Part shown: piece by piece, positions 17,681-26,233 of the stretch
Position numbering within the stretch: the first letter of the stretch is position 1
Layout: each line of letters starts with the position of its first letter
NCBI GenBank assembly: GCA_947476275.1
Contig: CANJPQ010000011.1
Span: 1-64,000, forward strand
Reading direction: 5' to 3'
Length of the DNA: 64,000 nucleotides
Origin: Fidelibacterota bacterium
GTDB taxonomy: Bacteria > Pseudomonadota > Alphaproteobacteria > Rhodospirillales > Rhodospirillaceae
Notes under the pieces: model-generated
What the model was told of the DNA's origin: nothing
Databases searched by the model: none
The model's input: only the letters and a program-made list of their open reading frames with translations
Translations under genes and position numbers: made by a program

Positions 17681-17839
17681 TTAGGTTGGACTCGTCATGG
17701 CGCAGGAGAGCCCGCCGGACCGAAGATCGTGCTGGCACTCGCCCCGCAGGTCGTGAACCACGGCATTCCTGATCAGCCGCCTCCCGAGGCTCTCGGTGGC
17801 TTCCTTGTCGCCGATCCCAAAAGCCCCGCCAGAATGCCC
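17681..17839 (-). pseudogene. Decayed C-terminus of an HWE-type histidine kinase
   Basis: A frame of 52 codons closed by TAA at 17681 reads ...SLGRRLIRNAVVHDLRGEC...SGGLSCAM. This is like the G-F-G-x-x-L-I ... HELGG ... GLRC ending of HWE/HisKA_2 kinases. Upstream it is cut off by a TGA at 17840-17842, and no ATP-binding domain or start codon can be joined without frameshifts. I read it as a relic of the kinase that once paired with the regulator downstream. The similarity is judged by eye over a short stretch. Confidence 0.4.
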
Positions 17840-18024
17840 TCATGGCTGGGATCGAGGCGCTGGACCAGCACGTGGGCGTAGCCGGAGTCGGCCGACGCCG
17901 TTTCAACCCGCCTGGGATTGGAACGACGGCATCGGCGTAATGTTTCGTACGCCCAATTAGGATGAATTTCGCGGCTGGCTGGTTTATGCCATCCCCTCAC
18001 TTCTCATGCGGGGGAACGCGGTCC

Positions 18025-18378
18025 GTGGCCGTCACCATGTACGGAATCAAGAACTGCGACACGATCAAGAAGGCGCGCGCCTGGCTTGAGGCGCATAAGA
18101 TCGATTACGCCTTTCATGACTACAAGGCCGTCGGCATCGACCGTGCGCGGCTGGCGACGTGGTGCGACGAACTCGGCTGGGAGAGCGTGCTCAACCGCGC
18201 TGGAACCACCTTCCGCAAATTGCCCGAGGCGGACGTGCGCAATCTCGACAAGAACAAAGCGATCGCCCTGATGATCGCGCAGCCGTCGATGATCAAGCGT
18301 CCGATCCTCGATCTCGGCGCCAAGCGCATCGCCGGCTTCAAGCCCGACATCTACCAGCAGGCGTTCGATGCACGTTGA
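18025..18378 (+). CDS. ArsC/Spx family protein (YffB type)
   Basis: A thioredoxin-fold protein of 117 residues. The opening TMYGIKNCDTIKKARAWLE has the single reactive Cys of the YffB/Spx-like branch of the ArsC family, and FHDYKAVGID follows closely as in E. coli YffB. YffB-type proteins bind glutathione; true arsenate reduction is not implied. A GTG at 18025 has GGGGGAA 8 bases upstream; the ATG at 18037 is the alternative. It overlaps the start of the MFS gene by 11 bases, so the two are probably co-transcribed. Confidence 0.85.
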   Translation: MAVTMYGIKNCDTIKKARAWLEAHKIDYAFHDYKAVGIDRARLATWCDELGWESVLNRAGTTFRKLPEADVRNLDKNKAIALMIAQPSMIKRPILDLGAKRIAGFKPDIYQQAFDAR

Positions 18379-20011
18379 GCCGACCAAAGGTCACAGCCTC
18401 ACGCGCGTGGTGCTGGCTTCTGCCGCCGGCACGACGTTCGAGTGGTACGATTTCTTTCTGTTCGTACCCCTGGCGGGCATCATCTCGAAGCTGTTCTTCG
18501 CCGGGCTGAACGACACCGCGGCCTACGTGTTCGCGCTGCTTTCATTCGGCGCCGGGCTGATCCTGCGGCCCGTCGGCGCGCTGATCTTCGGCTGGACCGG
18601 CGATCGCGTCGGCCGCAAGGCGACATTCCTGATCACCATCACCCTTATGGGCGCGGCCACGTTCTCCATCGGCTTCCTGCCGACCTATGCGGATGCGGGC
18701 ATCCTCTCGCCGATCCTGTTCATCGGCCTGCGCATGTTGCAGGGCATCGCCATCGGCGGTGAGTGGGGCGGGGCGGCGATCTACATCGCCGAACATGCGC
18801 CGGTGAATCGACGCGGCTTCCTCACCGGCTGCCTCGGCACCTGCGCCGCCTTCGGCCTCGGCGGCGCCCTTATCGTCACGCTCATCACCCGCACCATCGT
18901 CGGCGAAGAGGCCTTCGTCGTCTGGGGCTGGCGTGTGCCGTTCCTGCTGTCCGCTGTATTGGTGGCCTTCTCAGTCTGGATGCGTCTGAAGCTACAGGAA
19001 AGCCCCGCTTTCACGGCCTTGCGTGAGGCCGACGGCCTCAGCAAAGCGCCCTATTCGGAGGCGTTCCTGCACTGGCCCAACACCAAGCGCGTGTTCCTCG
19101 CGCTGTTTGCGTTGATGTTCGCGCAAGGCTCGGTCTGGTACCTGACCTTCCTCTACACCCAGTTCTTCCTGGAGCGGATCCTCAAGGTCGCGCCGGCGTT
19201 CGCGAACACGGCGATGCTCACGGTCGTCGCGCTGTCCGCGCCGCTCTACATGATGTTCGGCGCCCTGTCGGACCGCATCGGCCGCAAGTGGATCATGTTC
19301 GGCGGCATGGTGCTCGTGATCGCCATGCTCTTCCCCGGCTTCAAGCTGCTCACCCGCTTCGCCAACCCGGCGATCTATGCGGCCGCGACCGCCGCGCCGG
19401 TGATCGTGATCGCCGATCCGAACGATTGCTCGGTGCAGTTCGATCCCGTCGGCAAGGCCCAGTTCCGCAGTTCCTGCGATATCGCAAAGACCGTGCTCAC
19501 CAACGGTGGCGTGCCCTACAAAAACGAGGCAGCCCCAGCCGGGTCGATCACCGTGGTCAAGTTCGGCGACACGGCCGTGACGTCGGTCGACGGCCGCGCG
19601 CTCGACGAGGCGACTGTGAAGTCCGAACGCGCCCGGGTCGAAGGCGAACTGAAATCCGCGCTGCGGGCCGCGGGCTATCCTGAGCAAGCGCCGGCCGACG
19701 AGGCCAATCTGTTCGGTGTGATCGCCGTGCTGATGATCTTTGTCGTCTGCGCCACCGCGCTCTACGGTCCGCAGCCGGCGGCCCTGGTGGAACTGTTCCC
19801 GATCCGCGTGCGCTATACGGCCTTGTCGCTGCCGTACCATGTCGGCACTGGTTGGGTCGGCGGGCTTCTGCCCGCCGCGTCCTACGCCATGGTCGCGGCC
19901 ACCGGCGATATCTACTTCGGCCTCTGGTATGCGCTGGTGATGACCGCGATCTCCGCGACCGTCACGCTGCTGTTCCTGCCGGAGACGCGTGGACGCGATC
20001 TCAGCGTCTAA
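18368..20011 (+). CDS. MFS transporter, metabolite:H+ symporter type, with a large loop insertion
   Basis: A protein of 547 residues. The start (SAAGTTFEWYDFFLF) and loop GWTGDRVGRKATF are those of the MHS group (shikimate, proline/betaine, citrate carriers), followed by GGEWGGAAIYIAEHAP. About residues 343-447 form a soluble insertion between late helices, with two cysteines (near 355 and 370) and predicted strands, probably facing the periplasm. The usual family length is about 430, so the insertion explains the excess. The final helices resume at about 449. The substrate is unknown. The ATG overlaps the yffB-like gene by 11 bases. Confidence 0.85.
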   Translation: MHVEPTKGHSLTRVVLASAAGTTFEWYDFFLFVPLAGIISKLFFAGLNDTAAYVFALLSFGAGLILRPVGALIFGWTGDRVGRKATFLITITLMGAATFSIGFLPTYADAGILSPILFIGLRMLQGIAIGGEWGGAAIYIAEHAPVNRRGFLTGCLGTCAAFGLGGALIVTLITRTIVGEEAFVVWGWRVPFLLSAVLVAFSVWMRLKLQESPAFTALREADGLSKAPYSEAFLHWPNTKRVFLALFALMFAQGSVWYLTFLYTQFFLERILKVAPAFANTAMLTVVALSAPLYMMFGALSDRIGRKWIMFGGMVLVIAMLFPGFKLLTRFANPAIYAAATAAPVIVIADPNDCSVQFDPVGKAQFRSSCDIAKTVLTNGGVPYKNEAAPAGSITVVKFGDTAVTSVDGRALDEATVKSERARVEGELKSALRAAGYPEQAPADEANLFGVIAVLMIFVVCATALYGPQPAALVELFPIRVRYTALSLPYHVGTGWVGGLLPAASYAMVAATGDIYFGLWYALVMTAISATVTLLFLPETRGRDLSV

Positions 20012-20479
20012 GTCCCAACGCAGATCGTCTTACGCTTCGCAGGTTTGCGCGGGGCGCACGATCGCAAGCGCACCGGGCCGCAGGCGACGCTCCATCTTCG
20101 CCAGGCGGCGATAGGTGGCGCCACTTCGAGGATGTAGGGGCGGATCTACGAGTTTTTCTCGTCGCTCGCCATCCACTCGACTTCGGCCGCACGCTTGATC
20201 AGATAAGTCTCGTCCATGGTTCATTTCGCTTCTGAAAGAGCCACGACGGGGGTGCGTCGCCTGCCTCTCACAAAGCAAGAAGCGGGCCAGCTCGCGACAT
20301 GGTGCTTCCCAGCGCTTCTTTTCCCCGCCGCGCGTGCGCAACCGGAAAGGGCGCGGCGTCGCCCGGGACGAACATGCTTGCGTATCAAGCCGGTGCTCTT
20401 ACGACGCGAGCGTCGGGAAACTTTACACGCACCCGAGACTGGAGAATGATCCTCCAAACCTCCGGCGCGCAGGCCCCTC
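20012..20479. other. 468-base gap; possible remnant of a small minus-strand gene
   Basis: No convincing intact gene. On the minus strand an ATG at 20217 opens 23 codons (MDETYLIKRAAEVEW...) to a stop at 20146. A neighbouring frame then carries a protein-like stretch (ATYRRLAKMERRLRPGALAIV) to about 20030. The two could be one decayed gene with a frameshift. The rest holds nothing I recognise, apart from the probable promoter region of the methyltransferase gene. Confidence 0.3.
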
Positions 20480-21634
20480 ATGACCGCGTTCTACGAAACC
20501 ACCCACCGTATGCTCGCCAAGGGCTCTCACGACGAATTGTCGCGGGAACTTTTCAATCGCTCCTTCACGCTCTACCTGGAAGCGGAAAGCCGGCCGCGCA
20601 TCCGCGAGGTCTATGAGCACACGGTAAAGCCGGCATTGGTCGCGCAGCACGGTCGCGAGCCGACGCGGCGTGAAATCGCCAAGGCCATGCGCGAAGTGCC
20701 GCCGAATCGCTGGTGGTATGCCCTGCGCACCCGCGCTCAACGAAACTCCTACGAAGTTGCCACCGCCGTGGTCGCCCGGCAGATGCCGGAGCTGACCCAG
20801 CGCGCCCGTGCGTTCGACAACAATCCCGCCGGCGGATCGCTCACGCTCGATCCCGCTCTGAAGGTCCCGAACTATCTCACCGCCCACGACATCCATCATC
20901 TCCCCGGCGGCTATCACACGGAGCGCGGCGCGAACGACTTCGCCGCCGGCGCGATCTACGACCGGCAGATGACGATCAACCGCATGGGTACGCAAGGTCG
21001 CCTCAACGACGATCCCGGCGTGTCGCTGGCGGCGTGGACGCTGGAAAAGTTTCCCGACCTGAAGCCCAGGCGGATTCTCGAAATGGGCTGCTCGGTCGGC
21101 CACAGCCTGTTGCCGTTCAAGAATGTCTATCCGGACGCGGAGGTGATCGGCATCGACGTCGCCGCCCCGTGTCTCCGCTACGGCCACGCCCGCGCCGAAG
21201 CACTGGGCGTGCCGGTGCACTTCGTCCAAGCGAACGCCGAAGCCACCACATTCGATGACGGCAGCTTCGACATTGTGTTCTCGCGCATTCTGCTGCACGA
21301 AACCTCGCATGCTGCCGTCCCGCGCATCTTCAAGGAATGCCACCGGCTGCTGCGCAAAGGCGGGGTGATGTTCCATTCCGACGCGCCGCAGTTCAACGAA
21401 CTCGATCCCTATGTCGCCTCCTTGCGCGACTGGGACATCACCTGCAACAACGAGCCATTCATGGACGTCGCCTACGACCTGCCGCTCGAGAACATGTATG
21501 CGGAGGCCGGATTCGACCGCGCGGAGGCCTTTCGCCTGCGCATTCCCAGCAAGCACGTGCAGGCCTCGGGGATCGATCCCAAGTTCACCCGTACCGGCGG
21601 CAGCATGTTCCTGGTCGCTGCGGTGAAGACCTGA
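20480..21634 (+). CDS. Class I SAM-dependent methyltransferase
   Basis: A protein of 384 residues. An unassigned helical N-terminal part of about 170 residues precedes a class I methyltransferase domain: motif I RRILEMGCSVGHSLLPF, acidic motif II EVIGIDVAAPC, then FDIVFSRILLHE and LLRKGGVMFHSD. The first glycine motif is slightly altered (GCSVGHS for GxGxG). The substrate is unknown; the N-terminal part may recognise it. The quinone reductase gene starts 8 bases after its stop. Confidence 0.82.
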   Translation: MTAFYETTHRMLAKGSHDELSRELFNRSFTLYLEAESRPRIREVYEHTVKPALVAQHGREPTRREIAKAMREVPPNRWWYALRTRAQRNSYEVATAVVARQMPELTQRARAFDNNPAGGSLTLDPALKVPNYLTAHDIHHLPGGYHTERGANDFAAGAIYDRQMTINRMGTQGRLNDDPGVSLAAWTLEKFPDLKPRRILEMGCSVGHSLLPFKNVYPDAEVIGIDVAAPCLRYGHARAEALGVPVHFVQANAEATTFDDGSFDIVFSRILLHETSHAAVPRIFKECHRLLRKGGVMFHSDAPQFNELDPYVASLRDWDITCNNEPFMDVAYDLPLENMYAEAGFDRAEAFRLRIPSKHVQASGIDPKFTRTGGSMFLVAAVKT

Positions 21635-21642
21635 CCTTGTCG

Positions 21643-22632
21643 ATGCGTGTCATCGCCTTCGCTGCGCCCGGCGGTCCGGAAGCGCTGCAACTCGCGCAAC
21701 GGCCGCGCCCGACGCCCGCCGCCGGCGAGGTGCTCATCCGCGTTGCGGCCGCTGGTGTGAATCGCGTCGACGTCCTGCAGCGTCTTGGGCGCTATTCACC
21801 ACCCCATGGCCCCAAGGACATCCCCGGTGTCGAAGTCTCCGGCACCGTCGAAGCCTGCGGCGCCGGTGCCGCGCGCTTCAAGGCCGGCGATCGTGTGTGC
21901 GCACTCGTCATCGGCGGTGGTTATGCGGAATATGTCGCGGTGCCGGAAGGGCAGGTGCTGCCGATCCCCGGCACGCTCGATTTCATCCAGGCCGCGGCGG
22001 TGCCGGAAACCTTCTTCACCGTCTGGGCCGCGCAGTACGACCACGGCCAGTTGAAGCCCGGCGAATCCTTGCTGGTCCACGGCGGCTCCAGCGGCATTGG
22101 CACCACCGCCATCATGCTCGCCAAGGCGCTCGGCGCCGGGCCGATCTTCGCCACTGCGGGCTCCGCGGAAAAATGCCGCGCGTGCGAGGACCTCGGCGCT
22201 ACCCGTGCCATCGATTACCGGCGCGAGGATTTCGTCGCCGTGGTGCGCGACGCCACAGGCGGGCGCGGCGTCGACGTCATCCTGGATATGGTGGCCGGCA
22301 GCTACGTGCCACGGAACCTGCAATTGCTCGCCGACGACGGCCGGCTGGTGTTCATCAGCGCCATGGAACGGGACTTCACCGCGTCCTTCGACGTGCTGCA
22401 GATGATGTTCCGGCGCCTGGTCATCACCGGGATTTCGCTCCGGGGCCAAAGTGTGGCCCGCAAGACCGCGATCGCGGAACGGGTCGAATGCCATGCCTGG
22501 CCGCTGCTGGCGGACGGGCGGATCGCGCCGGTGATCGACACGGTCTACCCCCTGGCCGAGGCTGCCGCGGCCCACGCCCGCCTCGAATCGAGCGGGCATA
22601 TCGGCAAGCTCATCCTCGAAATCGCCCCGTAA
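21643..22632 (+). CDS. NAD(P)H quinone oxidoreductase (PIG3 family)
   Basis: An MDR protein of 329 residues with the PIG3/TP53I3-like pattern: MRVIAFAAPGGPEAL start, GVNRVDVLQRLGRY, IPGVEVSGTV, and nucleotide loop VHGGSSGIGTTAIMLAKALG. The INTERPRO-style zinc ligands are absent, as in quinone reductases. It is the second such enzyme in the window; the two differ clearly in sequence. It follows the methyltransferase after 8 bases, so the two form a likely operon that ends at the hairpin just downstream. Confidence 0.88.
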   Translation: MRVIAFAAPGGPEALQLAQRPRPTPAAGEVLIRVAAAGVNRVDVLQRLGRYSPPHGPKDIPGVEVSGTVEACGAGAARFKAGDRVCALVIGGGYAEYVAVPEGQVLPIPGTLDFIQAAAVPETFFTVWAAQYDHGQLKPGESLLVHGGSSGIGTTAIMLAKALGAGPIFATAGSAEKCRACEDLGATRAIDYRREDFVAVVRDATGGRGVDVILDMVAGSYVPRNLQLLADDGRLVFISAMERDFTASFDVLQMMFRRLVITGISLRGQSVARKTAIAERVECHAWPLLADGRIAPVIDTVYPLAEAAAAHARLESSGHIGKLILEIAP

Positions 22633-22636
22633 AGAT

Positions 22637-22669
22637 AACGGCCCCGCTTCAAGAAGAAGCGAGGCCGTT
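22637..22669 (+). terminator. Hairpin after the quinone oxidoreductase gene
   Basis: AACGGCCCCGCTTC, loop AAGAA, GAAGCGAGGCCGTT: 13 of 14 pairs match, 4 bases after the stop codon. The run of T expected of an intrinsic terminator is missing, so it may instead be a 3' stabilising stem. Confidence 0.5.
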
Positions 22670-22736
22670 CAAGTCTTAGACGGACGCAATAAATAGTACG
22701 CTATGTAGCCTGCTATTTAACTCAGACCGTCTGAGG

Positions 22737-22832
22737 TTAGAGGCTGACAGGAACCGCGCCGAGGATGCCGGCGGCGATGAAAGCCAGGGCAATAACGATG
22801 GTGCCATTGAGAACGTTCAGGGTCTTTTCCAT
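22737..22832 (-). CDS. 31-residue small membrane protein
   Basis: A protein of 31 residues: MEKTLNVLNG followed by one hydrophobic helix (TIVIALAFIAAGILGAVPV). An AAGGAT ribosome site lies 9 bases upstream of the ATG at 22832. A long stretch without other genes on both sides and the clean ribosome site favour a real small gene. The function is unknown; single-helix peptides of this size often modify a larger membrane complex. Confidence 0.5.
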   Translation of the reverse strand: MEKTLNVLNGTIVIALAFIAAGILGAVPVSL

Positions 22833-23025
22833 AACAAGATATCCTTTTCGCTTTTTAACTGCTCGGGCGTCCGTCACGTCCGATGACCTATAGATAGCTT
22901 GCTTCTGGAATGCTGCAATGCGGAAAGGCTGCAATGCAGGCTTGAGCGCCACGCATGCCTAAGCGTGCGAATTCATCGGGGCGTAACTGGAGGGTCGCTG
23001 CGCCGACTTAATAGCTAACGATCTA

Positions 23026-23379
23026 TTAACGCGCTACCGAGTGCGGGTGCTGGTCGAAGATCGCCAACACGTCCTCAAGGCTCTGGCCTTGCTTCAGTTT
23101 CTGTAAACGGCTGGTGACCTGGAAGCGCCCGCTCCGCTTGCCCTTGCCGCCGCGGCCGGGCTCCAGCTTGGAGATCACATACAAGGGGTTTTCCATGGAA
23201 TGGCGGAAGATAAAGAAGCTCGCCATGCCAGGCCCGAAGCTGATGGCGTAGTCGCGCCATTCGCCGGTCATGACCCGCTTTGTGTAAAGCCCCAGCAGCC
23301 GGCTGAGCTCGGCGCGCGTAAAATGGAGCGAAGAAGGGCGTTTGCCCGGGCGGTCCGGAAAGCGGAGGACCGAGCTCAT
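23026..23379 (-). CDS. DUF2794 domain protein
   Basis: A cytoplasmic protein of 117 residues with the alphaproteobacterial DUF2794 pattern: FTRAELSRLLGLYTKRVMTGEWRDYAI, then FFIFRHSMENPLYVISKLEPG and a C-terminal LEDVLAIFDQ. The family function is unknown. It stands alone, about 80 bases upstream of the small lipoprotein gene on the same strand. Confidence 0.88.
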   Translation of the reverse strand: MSSVLRFPDRPGKRPSSLHFTRAELSRLLGLYTKRVMTGEWRDYAISFGPGMASFFIFRHSMENPLYVISKLEPGRGGKGKRSGRFQVTSRLQKLKQGQSLEDVLAIFDQHPHSVAR

Positions 23380-23462
23380 TCAGGCCTGAATTGCGACGTC
23401 ACGGCGCATGGGGCAATCCTCCCACAAATCCCGCGACAATCAAGGCTTCCAGGTGCCGTCCG

Positions 23463-23759
23463 CTAGTAACCTGAGGAGCCTAGCGCTTGGTTCTTGCTGT
23501 CCGGGTCCGGCCGATCGAAGCAGTTCGCGTCCGCCAAGGTCTTGTAGCAATACCGGCTGACCTGGGCGGCGCCCGGCTGGTTGGACTTCAGGCACAAGGC
23601 CCGTCCCGTACGGCTATTCATGTCGGCGCACTGGAAGCCGAAGGCCTGGGAATAGATGTGGGAGGGGTCCTGGCCGCACCCGCTCAAGGCCGCGGCGACC
23701 GCCAAGGCGGCCAAAACACTGCGGCCGCAGGTGGAAAGGCGGGCTGAAAACCGGGCCAT
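23463..23759 (-). CDS. Small cysteine-rich lipoprotein
   Basis: A protein of 98 residues: a signal peptide (about 1-27), a lipobox ALSGC, then a short periplasmic domain with four further cysteines (FQCAD, ALCLK, YCYK, NCFD). Together with the lipidated Cys these could make two disulfides. The start at 23759 has AGGA nine bases upstream; an ATG at 23777 is an alternative. The function is unknown. Confidence 0.6.
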   Translation of the reverse strand: MARFSARLSTCGRSVLAALAVAAALSGCGQDPSHIYSQAFGFQCADMNSRTGRALCLKSNQPGAAQVSRYCYKTLADANCFDRPDPDSKNQALGSSGY

Positions 23760-24018
23760 GGGCCATCCTGGAGACATGAGGGTCACAAGCCTATTCAATC
23801 CCGGCCGGGTTACCAATTCCTTACCCCGGGCCCCCAAAACGGGTCAGACCCCCGCCGTCCGGAGGCCCCCGGCGGAATTGCCATGGCCGGGTCAACTCAC
23901 TATGTTCGGGCACGTTTTTTGACCCGGCCCCGGCTGGCGCACGCGCCGCCAGGGCTGCGCCGGCGGCGGGGTTCTCGGATCCCTGAGCGTTGCGCGTCCA
24001 CGAAGCAAAGGAACTCCC

Positions 24019-24846
24019 GTGAGCAAACCCAAGGACGCCGCCCCTTCGGCGCCCCAAGAGATTCTTCCCCCGTTGCCCGCAAAGGCTGGGGCGGGAAAGG
24101 CCAAGAAGGCCGAAAAGACCGAAGAGGACGCGGAACTCGAAGGCTTTATGTCGGAGATCGAAGCCGATCTCCGCGAAGACGAACTCAAGAAGATCTGGCA
24201 GCGCTACGGCAAGACCATCATCGCCGCCATGGCGATCATGGTGCTCTCGGTGCTGGGCGTGCAGCAGTGGCGCCAGCATGACGCGGAACAGCGCCTCGAA
24301 CTCGCCGCGCGCTACGAGCAGGCCGTGAAGGACGCGTCCGCGGGCAAAACCGACGAGGCCGCGGCGATCTTCGCCGACGTCGCCAAGAACAAGGGCGAGG
24401 GCCTTGCCACCCTCGCGCAGTTGGAGCGCGCGGCCATCCTGCTGCAGAAGAACGATGCGCCCGGCGCCGTGGCGATCTATCGCGAGGTCGCGGCGGACAA
24501 CGGTGTCGATCGCACGTTCCGCGATCTCGCGATTGTGCTCGAAGCATTGCACACGCTGGATACCGCCGAACCGAAGACGCTCGAAGCCAAGCTCTCGCCG
24601 CTCAGCGGACCGGGCAACGCATTCCACAACACCGCGATCGAGCTCTCCGCCTTACTTGCGGCGAAGCAAGGCGACAACGCCCGCGCCGGCACGCTCGCCC
24701 AGCAGTTGGTCGACGATCCCACCACGCCGCAGGCGATGCGCCAGCGCGCGCAAGATCTCGCGGCGTACTATAAGGGGCTGACCGCAGCGCCGCCCGTCGC
24801 GGCCGCCGCACCGCCCGCTGCACCGGCCGAAGCCAAGAAGCCCTAA
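24019..24846 (+). CDS. YfgM-like tetratricopeptide membrane protein
   Basis: A protein of 275 residues: a charged cytoplasmic N-terminus, one transmembrane helix (about residues 72-90, TIIAAMAIMVLSVLGV) and a periplasmic TPR-type domain, as in the TPR_21/YfgM family. YfgM associates with the SecYEG translocon and periplasmic chaperones. The C-terminal end is an Ala/Pro-rich tail. A GTG start at 24019 has AAGGAA upstream. It lies 8 bases before bamB, reproducing the yfgM-bamB-der order known from other Proteobacteria. Confidence 0.85.
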   Translation: MSKPKDAAPSAPQEILPPLPAKAGAGKAKKAEKTEEDAELEGFMSEIEADLREDELKKIWQRYGKTIIAAMAIMVLSVLGVQQWRQHDAEQRLELAARYEQAVKDASAGKTDEAAAIFADVAKNKGEGLATLAQLERAAILLQKNDAPGAVAIYREVAADNGVDRTFRDLAIVLEALHTLDTAEPKTLEAKLSPLSGPGNAFHNTAIELSALLAAKQGDNARAGTLAQQLVDDPTTPQAMRQRAQDLAAYYKGLTAAPPVAAAAPPAAPAEAKKP

Positions 24847-24854
24847 GGAAATAC

Positions 24855-26225
24855 ATGCGCTCCATCGCCAATCGTCGCGACGCCCTCAGGGCGCTGAGAA
24901 CCGCGCTGGCCACCACGCTCACGGCCGGTGCGCTGTCTGCGTGCAGCGGCGGCATCTTCGGTATGTTCGATTCCAGCAAGAACAAGAAGAAGCTGCCCGG
25001 GACGCGCATCTCCGTGTTGGCGCTCGAACGCGAACTGCGCCCCAATATCGAAGCAGCGGACACCGCCATCGTCCTGCCGCGTCCGGCCGACACCGAGTCC
25101 TGGCCGGAAGCCGGCGGCTTCTCGCATCACGCCATGCATCATGTCGTGATCGGCGCGAACCCCAAGGTCGTCTGGCGCCAGAACATCGGGCAAAGCTCCG
25201 GCAAGCGGAACCGCAACCTCGCAGAGCCGATCGTCGCCAACGGTCGCGTCTACACCGTCAATGCCAAGGGCGAGGTCGACGCCTTCGACGCCGCGACCGG
25301 CAAGCGCGCGTGGCGCGTGAAATCGGCACCGAAGAAGGACGACGACGGCGCATTCCTCGGCGGCGGTGTCGCGTATGAGGACGGCAAGGTGTTCGTCACC
25401 GGCGGCTATGCGCAGGTCGTCGCCCTTGATGCCAACACCGGTGCCCAGCTGTGGCGCACGCCGGTCGATACGCCGATCCATTCCGCGCCCACGGTCAACG
25501 GCGGCCGCGTGTTCGCGGTCACGGTTGAAAATCAGGTGGTCGCCCTCGCGGCGAGCACCGGCAAGAAGCTCTGGACGTATTCCGGCGCATCGACGCCGAC
25601 CATTCTGCTCGGCGGCGCTGCCCCGGCAGTTGATGGCGGCGTCGTGGTTGCCGCCTTCACCAGCGGTGAACTGGCAGCGCTGCGCGTCGATACCGGCACG
25701 CCGCTGTGGAATGAAACCGTGGTCGCGGTGCGGCGCACCGAAGCCGCTGCCAGCCTGCCCGATGTCGCGGGCCGCCCGGTCATCGACAAGGGCCGTGTCT
25801 ACGCCGTCGGCCATTCGGGCATCCTGGTCGCGATCGATCTGCGCACCGGCCAGCGCGTGTGGGACGCGCCCGTCGCGGGCGTATACGGTCCGTGGATCGC
25901 TGGCGACTTCCTCTATGCCGTCACGCTCGATTCCGAACTGGTCGGTATCGATGTGCGCTCCGGCCGTATCCTGTGGGTGACGCAGCTGCAGCGCTTCAAG
26001 AACGAAGACAGCAAGAAAGGCCGCATCGTGTGGGCCGGTCCGGGCCTCGCCAGCGACCGCCTGATCGTCGTCGGCTCCCATGAACAAGCGTTGGCCGTCT
26101 CGCCCTACTCGGGCGAAGTACTGTCGCGCATGAAACTCGCATCGCCGGCAACCCTGCCGCCGGTGTTCGCCAAGTCGACGATGTATCTGCTCAACGACAA
26201 GGGCGATCTCGCGGCCTACCGTTAG
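24855..26225 (+). CDS. bamB: Outer membrane assembly lipoprotein BamB
   Basis: A protein of 456 residues with a signal peptide and lipobox ALSAC, then eight-bladed PQQ-type propeller repeats (recurring DAxTGKxxW-type turns, e.g. FDAATGKRAW, LDANTGAQLW, LAASTGKKLW). BamB is the periplasmic-face lipoprotein of the BAM complex that helps BamA fold outer-membrane barrels such as LptD. A basic segment of about 30 residues after the lipobox precedes the propeller. It sits between the yfgM-like gene and der, with 8-base gaps. Confidence 0.92.
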   Translation: MRSIANRRDALRALRTALATTLTAGALSACSGGIFGMFDSSKNKKKLPGTRISVLALERELRPNIEAADTAIVLPRPADTESWPEAGGFSHHAMHHVVIGANPKVVWRQNIGQSSGKRNRNLAEPIVANGRVYTVNAKGEVDAFDAATGKRAWRVKSAPKKDDDGAFLGGGVAYEDGKVFVTGGYAQVVALDANTGAQLWRTPVDTPIHSAPTVNGGRVFAVTVENQVVALAASTGKKLWTYSGASTPTILLGGAAPAVDGGVVVAAFTSGELAALRVDTGTPLWNETVVAVRRTEAAASLPDVAGRPVIDKGRVYAVGHSGILVAIDLRTGQRVWDAPVAGVYGPWIAGDFLYAVTLDSELVGIDVRSGRILWVTQLQRFKNEDSKKGRIVWAGPGLASDRLIVVGSHEQALAVSPYSGEVLSRMKLASPATLPPVFAKSTMYLLNDKGDLAAYR

Positions 26226-26233
26226 GCGATGAT

